From Bdellovibrio sp. (GTDB lineage Bacteria; Myxococcota; SpSt-1050): a stretch of DNA of 40,660 nucleotides. The notes under the pieces are model-generated. The model saw only the letters and a list, made by a program, of their open reading frames with translations, was not told where the DNA came from and did not search any database. The position numbers were made by a program, and so were the translations under genes. Location of the stretch: the NCBI GenBank assembly GCA_020725805.1, contig DYEF01000040.1, positions 1 to 40,660 on the forward strand, given 5' to 3'. The number at the start of each line of letters is the position of its first letter. The first letter of the stretch is position 1. This document shows, in pieces, positions 16,006-23,693 of this stretch.

Positions 16006-17889
16006 ATGAAAGGAAAATTGTTTTTTGTGATCATTATGTTGCTGGCTGTCAATCTCTATGCGGTTCCGGGATTCATCGTTCATCAGGGTTATATGGAGGA
16101 TTCCGAAGGAAACCCGGTAAATGGTGTAATGACCATAATCATTGCAATCTACGGAAGTCCTGACGGGAATGACATGCTCTTCGAACAGGTACTTGATGTG
16201 GCAGTAAAAGACGGCTTCTACTCGGCTGAAATTAATCACGAGGCTATTATGCCTTTATTTGATGTCGACAAGAATCTCTTTCTGGAAATATCCGTAGGCA
16301 GCAACAAAGGAAAACCGAGACAGAAAATCGGCTCTGTTCCATATGCATTCTATGCAGCAAAGGCTTATGATGTAATCGGAGACATCCATCCTGACAGCAT
16401 CTACATAAACGGCAACAAAGTCATCGATGAGACCGGCAAATATATGGGCCCGATCAATGCCGTTACAAGCATAACTGCCGGCGACGGATTAAAAGGCGGG
16501 ACAATTACAGGTACGGGCACCATTGCACTTGCAGACGAATACAAGGATGGTTCTGTCTATGACAGCAGATTTGTTAACACTAACGAAGCCTCAAGTATAT
16601 CTTCCGGTATGCTCATGGACAATTCAGTAACTTCAAGTAAGATAGCGAACGGTTCTGTACTATTCCAGCACATTACGCCCTGCGGCAACGGTGAGATAAT
16701 GAAATACAACAGCACAACAGGATGGGGATGTGCCTCTGACCTGAACAATACCTACATCGCTGGCACAGGGATGATACTCACAGGAAATGCTTTTTCGGTA
16801 GAATTTGACGGTACCGGTACAGCCAAAACAGTTGCCAGAAGTGACCATAATCATGACTATGCATACTCGAGCATATATCACAATCACGATAGCTCTTATG
16901 TAAATGTAAAAGGTGATACAATGGTTGGTAAATTGGCTATTAATATCGATCCCGCAAATGATACTCCTATTGCACTCATTACCTCAAACGGTTCAGTTCT
17001 CTTTGAAGGACCGGATGGTATAACTCCTGTAAAAGGGGCCGGAATAAGGCTGATGTGGGTCCCCTCAAAGAAGGCATTGAGAGTAGGTGAGGCAGTATCG
17101 GATGAATGGGATGATACCAATATCGGAAATTATTCCTATGCATTTGGTTCAAACGTTACGGCGAGCGGGGATTTGAGTTTTGTATTCGGAGATTCAAACA
17201 ATTCATCCGCAACAAGGGCCTTTATTGCCGGCGTAAAGAATTCAGCCTCTGGAGATTTGATAAGTATTCTGGGACATGGCAACAGAGCCAGTGGCAGCGA
17301 TAACTATATAGTTGGATATGCAAACAGAATCGATGGTATCCAGAATTATGCAGTAGGAAACGAAAACGACACAGATTCCACGGCATCAGAGACCTATGCA
17401 ATGGGAAATAGAATATCCTTTGCCAATGCATCAAAGTCCGTCGGTATAGGTTCGTATATGAGCATATCTTCTTCAAATTCAGTTACAATCGGTAAAGGAG
17501 ACGACTCATCAGCTATAGGAGGACCCCTGACAAATGACACACCTAACTCTTTGATGGTTGGATTCAACTCGACACAGCCTACTCTCTTTGTAGGACCGTC
17601 AGGTGGCGGCACCACAACAGGAAATGTCGGTATAGGCAACAAAGACCCTGTTTCAAAACTGGATATCGAAGGTGGTGTAAGAACAAGACCTTCCGTTCTT
17701 AAATTTGACAGTCTCAACTCCAATTCTACAACAACATACACACCTATTAACCCGAATTATTCCTGTGATTCGAAGAACAGAGGCGAGATCAGGGTATTTA
17801 CCGTAACACCTTCTGTCGGAGTGGAATTTGATGCCCTTTGTGCTTGTCTGAAAGAGGGAAATAAATATTTCTGGAATTGCTTCAAATAA
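16006..17889 (+). CDS. Secreted tail-fibre/YadA-like surface protein
   Basis: A 627-residue exported protein with a signal peptide (about 1-19, ending LYA). The N-terminal module (about 20-125) is a beta-rich domain often seen in bacterial tail-fibre-like proteins, ending SVPYAFYAAKA. The middle has fibre-type segments (AGDGLKGGTITGTGTI) and two HNH clusters near residues 281-300, like the HxH sites that bind metal in trimeric phage fibre tips. Residues about 375-520 show the 14-15-residue beta-roll repeats of YadA-type adhesin heads (YAFGSNVTASGDLSFVFG). NVGIGNKDPVSKLDIEG (about 540-556) is typical of fibre shafts. The last 45 residues form a four-cysteine domain (…CDSKNRG…CACLKEG…WNC). There is no trimeric autotransporter anchor, so attachment may depend on the lipoprotein encoded just upstream. 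A phage origin is unlikely; no other phage genes are nearby. Confidence 0.75.
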   Translation: MKGKLFFVIIMLLAVNLYAVPGFIVHQGYMEDSEGNPVNGVMTIIIAIYGSPDGNDMLFEQVLDVAVKDGFYSAEINHEAIMPLFDVDKNLFLEISVGSNKGKPRQKIGSVPYAFYAAKAYDVIGDIHPDSIYINGNKVIDETGKYMGPINAVTSITAGDGLKGGTITGTGTIALADEYKDGSVYDSRFVNTNEASSISSGMLMDNSVTSSKIANGSVLFQHITPCGNGEIMKYNSTTGWGCASDLNNTYIAGTGMILTGNAFSVEFDGTGTAKTVARSDHNHDYAYSSIYHNHDSSYVNVKGDTMVGKLAINIDPANDTPIALITSNGSVLFEGPDGITPVKGAGIRLMWVPSKKALRVGEAVSDEWDDTNIGNYSYAFGSNVTASGDLSFVFGDSNNSSATRAFIAGVKNSASGDLISILGHGNRASGSDNYIVGYANRIDGIQNYAVGNENDTDSTASETYAMGNRISFANASKSVGIGSYMSISSSNSVTIGKGDDSSAIGGPLTNDTPNSLMVGFNSTQPTLFVGPSGGGTTTGNVGIGNKDPVSKLDIEGGVRTRPSVLKFDSLNSNSTTTYTPINPNYSCDSKNRGEIRVFTVTPSVGVEFDALCACLKEGNKYFWNCFK

Positions 17890-17916
17890 GATATTTCATT
17901 TTGAAAAAACCATTCT

Positions 17917-17946
17917 AAGGCTACTAATATAGTAGCCTTTTTTATT
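17917..17946 (+). terminator. Rho-independent terminator
   Basis: AAGGCTACT and AGTAGCCTT form a perfect 9-bp stem with loop AATAT, followed by TTTTTATTTT. It closes the lipoprotein/tail-fibre unit and separates it from rfbA. Confidence 0.92.
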
Positions 17947-17955
17947 TTAAATATT

Positions 17956-17984
17956 TTGACAGCCTAAAAATCCTGTATTAAAAG
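17956..17984 (+). promoter_or_regulatory. Possible promoter of rfbA, next to the start codon
   Basis: TTGACA (17956-17961) is perfect; a 17-base spacer leads to TAAAAG (17979-17984), a weak -10 box, with alternatives TTAAAA or TATTAA just upstream. The rfbA ATG is at 17992, so the mRNA would have almost no leader. No Shine-Dalgarno sequence is present. Confidence 0.4.
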
Positions 17985-17991
17985 AATCACT

Positions 17992-18873
17992 ATGAAAGGA
18001 ATCATACTCGCCGGCGGTTACGGAACAAGACTCAGACCTGCTTCCCTTGCAGTAATCAAGCAACTTATGCCTGTCTATGACAAACCGATGATATTCTACC
18101 CCCTCTCGATACTGATGCTATCAGAAATCAGAGACATACTGATAATAACAACAACTGAAAGTGTACAGGGCTTTAAGAATCTTCTTGGTGATGGTAGGAG
18201 GCTGGGACTTAAACTCTCTTATACTATCCAGAAAACGCCCAAAGGGATCGCTCAGGCTCTGCTCATTGGCAGGAATTTTATCAAAGACGATTCGGTCGCA
18301 CTGATTCTTGGTGACAATATCTTTTACGGGGCATATCTGGAAAGAATCCTGAAAGAGGCAAGAGAACAGGTTGAAGAAAACGGTGGTGCATATCTCTTCT
18401 GCTACAGAGTAAATGACCCGACAAGATATGGCATAGCAAAGTTTGATAAAGCAAATAAACTGGTCGAAATCGTCGAGAAACCCGACAAACCGCCATCCAG
18501 CTATGCAATAACCGGCTTATACTTTTACGACAATTACTGCGTCAAGGCTGCATCAAAGCTGAAACCCTCAAAACGCGGTGAACTTGAGATTACTGACGTA
18601 AACAACTGGTATATTGAGAATCAAAAGGCAGAATATACACTTCTCGGCCGCGGATATGCCTGGCTCGACATGGGGACATTTCAGAGTATGCTCGATGCAC
18701 AGAATTTTATTGAAACTATCGAAAAGAGACAGGGTCTGAAGATTGGCTCGGTTGAGGAAATAGCATACCGGAAAGGGTTCATCGGCCGGTCAGGATTAGA
18801 ATATTTTATTAAGCTTTACGAAGGTTCAGAATATTCGGAGTACCTGAAAGGTGTCCTGAATGACAAGGATTGA
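17992..18873 (+). CDS. rfbA: Glucose-1-phosphate thymidylyltransferase
   Basis: Makes dTDP-glucose from dTTP and glucose 1-phosphate, the first step to dTDP-sugars. The nucleotidyltransferase signature LAGGYGTRLRP is at residues 6-16, followed by KQLMPVYDKPMIFYPLS and LILGDNIFYG, which holds the metal-binding aspartate. The length, 293 residues, is standard for RfbA/RmlA. It starts a cluster with rfbC (14-base overlap) and rfbB. No ribosome-binding site precedes the ATG, and the promoter sits directly upstream. Confidence 0.96.
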   Translation: MKGIILAGGYGTRLRPASLAVIKQLMPVYDKPMIFYPLSILMLSEIRDILIITTTESVQGFKNLLGDGRRLGLKLSYTIQKTPKGIAQALLIGRNFIKDDSVALILGDNIFYGAYLERILKEAREQVEENGGAYLFCYRVNDPTRYGIAKFDKANKLVEIVEKPDKPPSSYAITGLYFYDNYCVKAASKLKPSKRGELEITDVNNWYIENQKAEYTLLGRGYAWLDMGTFQSMLDAQNFIETIEKRQGLKIGSVEEIAYRKGFIGRSGLEYFIKLYEGSEYSEYLKGVLNDKD

Positions 18874-19408
18874 GAAAACTGCATTCAACGGAATCTATAA
18901 ACTCCACCACAATAAATTTCGGGACGAAAGAGGTTTCTTCTCGGAATTATTCAGAACCGGCGAGCTGAAGGAATTTGGCTTCGGACAAGTCGTACAGCAG
19001 AACATATCGCTCTCCGGCAGGGGTGTTGTCAGGGGACTTCACCTCCAGACCAAACCGTTTGAGCAGAGCAAAATAATTTCGGTTATAACGGGCTCGGTCT
19101 TCGATATTGCACTCGACCTCAGACCTGATTCAGAGACATACCTGAAAATATTCACCATAAAGCTCGATATGGATTCCGATTTTTCGCTTTTGATATCCAG
19201 AGGATTTGCACACGGATTTCAGGCTCTCGAAGATGAAACTGTTATATTATACTCCGTTGACAACCTTTATTCACCGGATTCGGAGAGAGGAATCAATATA
19301 TTCAGCAAAAAACTGGAAATAAATTTCCCTGTCGGGGAGAAAATCATCTCAAAAAGAGATGAAAACCTTCCTGACCTTTCAGAATTTCTGGGAAAACATG
19401 AAAAATAA
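18860..19408 (+). CDS. rfbC: dTDP-4-dehydrorhamnose 3,5-epimerase
   Basis: Cupin-type epimerase of dTDP-L-rhamnose synthesis. RGLHLQ carries the catalytic histidine (His61) and is followed by FDIALDLRPDS. The SRGFAHGFQALEDE and LYSVDNLYSP segments match the family, as does the C-terminal ILS-like KIISKRDENLPDL. The 182 residues are the usual length. It overlaps rfbA by 14 bases and the rfbB start by 11, so translation is coupled. A related 3-epimerase making a different dTDP-sugar cannot be excluded, given the lack of rfbD nearby. Confidence 0.92.
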   Translation: MTRIEKTAFNGIYKLHHNKFRDERGFFSELFRTGELKEFGFGQVVQQNISLSGRGVVRGLHLQTKPFEQSKIISVITGSVFDIALDLRPDSETYLKIFTIKLDMDSDFSLLISRGFAHGFQALEDETVILYSVDNLYSPDSERGINIFSKKLEINFPVGEKIISKRDENLPDLSEFLGKHEK

Positions 19409-20348
19409 CAGAATAGTCATCACCGGAGGTTCCGGATTTATCGGTTCACACTTTGCAAGATACATTATAACTAACGAAAAGGAATCAGATATCTTCAACA
19501 TCGACTCGCTGACCTATGCCGGAGACAACCGAAGGCTCGAAGATATTTTGGGAAATCCCCGTTATCATTTTATCAGGTGCGATATCAGGGACAAGAGTAA
19601 TCTGACAAGATACCTGAAAGAGATAAAACCGGATGTAATTTTTCACTTCGCCAGCGAAACACACGTTGATAATTCCATCGAAGAGCCATCGGACTTTATA
19701 ACGACAAATATCAACGGGACATTCAATATCCTTGAACTCGTTAAGGCTCACAGGGCAAAACTTATTCATATCAGCACCGACGAAATCTACGGAGACCGGA
19801 AGATTAAGAGCCCGCTCTTCGGGGAAGACAGCAACTTCAATCCCTCATCGCCATACTCGGCATCAAAGGCATCACAGGAGATGCTCATAAACTCGTATAT
19901 GAGAACCTATGGCATCTGTGCAGTTATCATACGGCCCTGCAATCACTTCGGACCATTTCAGCACCGCGAAAAATTCATTCCGAAAAGCATTACCAATGCC
20001 TTGAATGGTAAACCAATTGAAGTTTACGGAAACGGAGAGAACATAAGGGAGTGGATATATGTCGATGACGGATGTAAGGCAATATACCTGATTTTCAGAA
20101 GAGGAAAACCATCTGAGATTTACAACATAGGCAGCGGATTCACAATATCAAATATCAACCTCGCCAAAGAGATACTGAGACTCACCGGTTGCCCGGAAAG
20201 TCTGATAAAATTTGTAAAAGACAGACCGGGTCACGACAGACTCTACGGTGTAAATTTTTCAAAACTCAGAAGACTCGGATTCAGGCCTCAAACCTCCCTG
20301 ACCGCAGGACTCAAAAAGACGATAGAATGGTACAGGGAGCACATCTGA
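19398..20348 (+). CDS. rfbB: dTDP-glucose 4,6-dehydratase
   Basis: Short-chain dehydrogenase/reductase that converts dTDP-glucose to dTDP-4-keto-6-deoxyglucose. The NAD site GGSGFIG is at residues 10-16, the active-site TDE at 127-129 and YxxxK at Tyr153-Lys157 (SPYSASK). The frame is open further upstream, but I start at the ATG at 19398: it puts the Rossmann motif at the usual position and follows GGGAAAAC. The protein has 316 residues, at the shorter end of the family. It overlaps rfbC by 11 bases. The final pathway gene, rfbD, is not in the window. Confidence 0.94.
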   Translation: MKNNRIVITGGSGFIGSHFARYIITNEKESDIFNIDSLTYAGDNRRLEDILGNPRYHFIRCDIRDKSNLTRYLKEIKPDVIFHFASETHVDNSIEEPSDFITTNINGTFNILELVKAHRAKLIHISTDEIYGDRKIKSPLFGEDSNFNPSSPYSASKASQEMLINSYMRTYGICAVIIRPCNHFGPFQHREKFIPKSITNALNGKPIEVYGNGENIREWIYVDDGCKAIYLIFRRGKPSEIYNIGSGFTISNINLAKEILRLTGCPESLIKFVKDRPGHDRLYGVNFSKLRRLGFRPQTSLTAGLKKTIEWYREHI

Positions 20349-20498
20349 ACAAATAAACGACATTAGTCATTCTAAAAAAGCAACAAATACTCAAAAACAT
20401 AAGCCCTGAAATACTTTGACTATTCATAGATTATTATGCTAAGTAAAACCTGTCAGGTACTTTGCCTGAATTTACCGGTTTTAAGGAGGAGATTTATT

Positions 20499-21962
20499 AT
20501 GAAGAAGTGTATTATCCTTTTTATCCTTTTATTACCGTTACTGAATTGTGCATCGATTGAAGAAACCAAAACACAACAGATAAATCCCGAAGTGCAGTTT
20601 GACGAGGCATTTATAAAGCAAATAATAGAAATACTCATCGGACTTGACAAAGGGAAACAGCAGGAGCTCTTTGACGGATATCAGGCAGAATATAAAAAAT
20701 CCCCGGAAGCAATTGATATTATGTTTTACTATGCACTGACACTGAGAAACCGTGAAGAGGCGTGGGGAATTTTCAATCAGATAATTACAAAAGACCCTGA
20801 AAAATATTACGGATATCTGGGTAAAGGTATAATCGAGACTGAATGGAAGGTTTTTGACAAGGCTGAAGTAAATCTGAGCAAAGCCGCAAAGATAGTCCCG
20901 AACCACTTCCTGATTAATTATTTCTTCGCCAATTTCCATTACAGAAAAGGTGAAAACGAAAAGGCACTCGAATACCTGAATAAAACCGAACCGAAATATA
21001 AGGAAAGTATTATCGTGCTCAATCTCTATGGTCTCGTCTATACGAGTATGGAAAAATACGATGAGGCAGAAAGATATTTCAGGAAATCCAGCGAGATCGA
21101 CGGCAACCAGTACACCCCTCACTTTTATCTCGGAATGATATACGAAAAGGCAAACAAGGGGGAAGAATCATATAACGAATACAAAAAGGCGGTAGATGTG
21201 AAATCCTCAAGTAAAGAGGCAATGATAAACCTTGCCCAGACGGCAGAGAAACTCAACAAGACGGAGGATGCCGCACAGTTGTATGAAAAGATAGTTGACC
21301 AGTGGCCCAACGAGTCCGGCGTCTATCTGAAGCTGGTCCCGATTCTCGAAAAACTAAATGCGGAATCAAGACTTGCAAAGGTGCTGGAGGATTCCATAAG
21401 AGTTCTGCCCGACAACGGAGATTTCAGAATGAAGCTCGCACGAATATATTTCAAGAGAGGGGATATGAACCGGGCCGAGGAAGAATATAAAGCGGTTGCA
21501 AAGATAAAGGGGAATTCAGCAGAGGTATACGTCGGGCTTGGAAGAATTGCCAAAAAGAAGGAAGACTACAAAAGGGCGATGGAGAATTTCCTTCTGGCAC
21601 TAAAGGACAAACCCGATGACAATGATGCCAAGGCGGAAATGGATGAACTCAAAAAGAGATTCAAGATATCCGACACACCGATTACGGGCAAGACTTTGGA
21701 GCAGGTGCTGGGAAATTTCTCCAAATATGTCCTGAAGTCCTATAAGGAACTCTTAAAGGAAAGACCAAAGATGAAGGGGAAGGTAGCAATCAGCATTGCA
21801 TTCGACAACAACGGGAATGTGACAGAGGTCGGATTTGAAAAGAATACAGTAAACGACCCCGTTCTTGAGGCCTGTATTTACGGAAATGCCCTCGGAATGA
21901 AACTCCCTGCCGGCAGCAAGGGGAGAGTCGGTTACGAAATGGAATTCAACCCGGCGAAATGA
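20499..21962 (+). CDS. TPR lipoprotein with AgmX/PglI-type C-terminal domain
   Basis: A 487-residue predicted lipoprotein. I start at the ATG at 20499 because TAAGGAGGA precedes it and it gives a compact signal ending in the lipobox LLNC (Cys17); the open frame upstream adds only an unconserved extension. Residues about 45-395 are tetratricopeptide repeats (around nine; for example YTSMEKYDEAERYFRKSSEI). The C-terminal 90 residues, with KGKVAISIAFDNNGNVTEV and VLEACIYGNALGMKLPAG, match the AgmX/PglI-type domain known from Myxococcus gliding and related proteins. Ala at +2 favours outer-membrane sorting. The stop overlaps the next gene's ATG by four bases. It likely scaffolds an envelope complex; the partner is not visible. 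Confidence 0.82.
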   Translation: MKKCIILFILLLPLLNCASIEETKTQQINPEVQFDEAFIKQIIEILIGLDKGKQQELFDGYQAEYKKSPEAIDIMFYYALTLRNREEAWGIFNQIITKDPEKYYGYLGKGIIETEWKVFDKAEVNLSKAAKIVPNHFLINYFFANFHYRKGENEKALEYLNKTEPKYKESIIVLNLYGLVYTSMEKYDEAERYFRKSSEIDGNQYTPHFYLGMIYEKANKGEESYNEYKKAVDVKSSSKEAMINLAQTAEKLNKTEDAAQLYEKIVDQWPNESGVYLKLVPILEKLNAESRLAKVLEDSIRVLPDNGDFRMKLARIYFKRGDMNRAEEEYKAVAKIKGNSAEVYVGLGRIAKKKEDYKRAMENFLLALKDKPDDNDAKAEMDELKKRFKISDTPITGKTLEQVLGNFSKYVLKSYKELLKERPKMKGKVAISIAFDNNGNVTEVGFEKNTVNDPVLEACIYGNALGMKLPAGSKGRVGYEMEFNPAK

Positions 21963-23140
21963 GGACCGGAACTGACAGACTTGTGAGTGAAGCAGAAAGG
22001 TATGTCAGAAAAGACAGCCGTATAGCACTGCTCTGCAATCAGGCATCGGTCAATTACAGGCTCGAACATATCGCGGATATACTGATAAAAGCCGGCAGAA
22101 AACCTGTATGCATCTTCTCTCCCGAACACGGTCTCTACGGAATATTTCAGGATATGATAAAGGTTGAGGAGATGAATCATTACAGGGGTATACCTGTAAT
22201 ATCACTCTACGGAAATTCCTTTGAATCACTATATCCTTCCGAAAGACTCTTTGATACTTTCGGCTTTGACTCACTTGTTGTTGACCTGTTTGATATAGGG
22301 ACGAGATTCTATACATTTGCCGCGACAATGTTTCTGTTTATGAAGAAGGCATCAGGCAGAGGTATCAGATTCATAATATGTGACAGACCAAATCCGATAG
22401 GAGGAAGACAGATAGAAGGTAACGGTGTAGAAGAAGAATTCAGGTCCTTTGTCGGTATTGAGAATCTCCCGGTCAGACATTCCCTCACAATCGGCGAACT
22501 TGCACTCTTTTTTAAGGAGAACAACAGGCTTGACATACCGCTTACAGTTATCAGGGTTACAGGATATGAAAGAGATAAATATCTCGACTTCTATACCCCT
22601 CACTTTATCCCGCCTTCTCCCAATATGCCGTCTCTTGATACAGCCCTTGTCTATCCTATGGGCTGTCTTTTCGAGGGAACGAATCTCAGTGAAGGCAGAG
22701 GGACTACAAGACCTTTTGAAGTATTCGGGGCTGATTTCATAGACCCTCATTTGCTCTCATCCGAACTGAACAGGTCGGGCCTCAAGGGAGTCTTCTTCAG
22801 GCCGGTATTTTTTATGCCCAAATTTCACAAATTCAGAGACAGAATTATCGGCGGTATATTTATCCATATTACAGACAGAGCAAAGTTCAGGCCATACAGA
22901 ACAGGTATAACAGTTCTTTACACAATACGGAGACTCTTTGGTGAGAGACTTGTATGGAGGACCGAACCTTACGAATTTGTATCGGACAAACCTGCAATTG
23001 ACCTACTGTTCGGAAATGATAAAATAAGGGAGATGATTGACAAATCTGAAAACCTCAAAAAGATATTAGACTTTGTAGAAGCTGAGGAGAAGAAACTGAT
23101 TAAGACGATTAAAAAATTTTATATATATAAACAGGAGTAG
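21959..23140 (+). CDS. NamZ-like exo-beta-N-acetylmuramidase (DUF1343)
   Basis: Member of the family of Bacillus NamZ, which removes terminal N-acetylmuramic acid from peptidoglycan fragments. The signature SPEHGLYG is at residues 54-61, with the Glu-His pair (56-57) implicated in catalysis. Other conserved blocks are LVVDLFDIGTRFYTFAATM, CDRPNPIGG and FEGTNLSEGRGTTRPFE. The 393-residue protein lacks a signal peptide, unlike secreted Bacillus NamZ, so it would act on fragments in the cytoplasm unless exported another way. Translation is coupled to the TPR/AgmX lipoprotein by an ATGA overlap. With the HD gene four bases downstream, it suggests an envelope-recycling operon. Confidence 0.88.
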   Translation: MRTGTDRLVSEAERYVRKDSRIALLCNQASVNYRLEHIADILIKAGRKPVCIFSPEHGLYGIFQDMIKVEEMNHYRGIPVISLYGNSFESLYPSERLFDTFGFDSLVVDLFDIGTRFYTFAATMFLFMKKASGRGIRFIICDRPNPIGGRQIEGNGVEEEFRSFVGIENLPVRHSLTIGELALFFKENNRLDIPLTVIRVTGYERDKYLDFYTPHFIPPSPNMPSLDTALVYPMGCLFEGTNLSEGRGTTRPFEVFGADFIDPHLLSSELNRSGLKGVFFRPVFFMPKFHKFRDRIIGGIFIHITDRAKFRPYRTGITVLYTIRRLFGERLVWRTEPYEFVSDKPAIDLLFGNDKIREMIDKSENLKKILDFVEAEEKKLIKTIKKFYIYKQE

Positions 23141-23144
23141 GACT

Positions 23145-23693
23145 ATGAAAGGCAGAGATGAATCTTTCGAGATTCTCAGGCAGAAAGTAAAGACAAAGAA
23201 TCTGATAAAACATATGCTCGCTGTAGAGGCAATAATGAAAGGGCTTGCAGAAAAATTCGGAGAGGACAAGGAGATATGGGGACTTGCGGGACTTATGCAC
23301 GATATAGATATCGATGAATACGGAAAGGACCCAACAAAACACGGAAAAATCGGGGCTGAGTGGCTAAAGGAAATGGGTTATGAAGAGCATATTGTAAATG
23401 CAGTACTCGCACACGCAGGGCACAAGATCCCTGAAAACCGTTTGGAGATTTCACTCTTTGCATCCGACCCTCTCTCGGGACTGATAATATCTGCCGCACT
23501 GATTCATCCTTCAAAAAAACTTTCGTCAATCGATACAAACTTCGTAATAAACCGTTTTGGGGAGAAGAGATTCGCCGCGGGCGCAAGGAGAGAGGATATC
23601 AAGAGGTGTGAAGATATCGGACTCTCTCTCGAGGAATTCATTACAATCGCTCTTAACTCAATGAAAGGGATATCAGATGAACTCGGCCTATAG
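23145..23693 (+). CDS. HD-domain phosphohydrolase
   Basis: A small HD-superfamily protein (182 residues), probably a metal-dependent phosphohydrolase. His23 (KHMLAVEA), the His52-Asp53 pair in LMHDIDID, and His90/His93 in LAHAGHKI give the metal-ligand pattern of HDIG-type proteins of the COG2316 kind. Substrate is unknown; relatives hydrolyse nucleotides. It starts four bases after the NamZ gene, with AGGAGTAGG-like sequence upstream, and its 3' end overlaps the following lipoprotein gene by 17 bases. Confidence 0.82.
   Translation: MKGRDESFEILRQKVKTKNLIKHMLAVEAIMKGLAEKFGEDKEIWGLAGLMHDIDIDEYGKDPTKHGKIGAEWLKEMGYEEHIVNAVLAHAGHKIPENRLEISLFASDPLSGLIISAALIHPSKKLSSIDTNFVINRFGEKRFAAGARREDIKRCEDIGLSLEEFITIALNSMKGISDELGL

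Noticed and set aside
16006-17889. Prophage remnant suggested by the tail-fibre-like protein
   Set aside because: No capsid, portal, terminase, integrase or lysis gene is near; signal peptide and YadA-like repeats fit a secreted surface protein.
20416-20444. TTGACT upstream of the TPR lipoprotein as a promoter
   Set aside because: No acceptable -10 box at 16-18 bases; the TATGCT-like sequences are too close.
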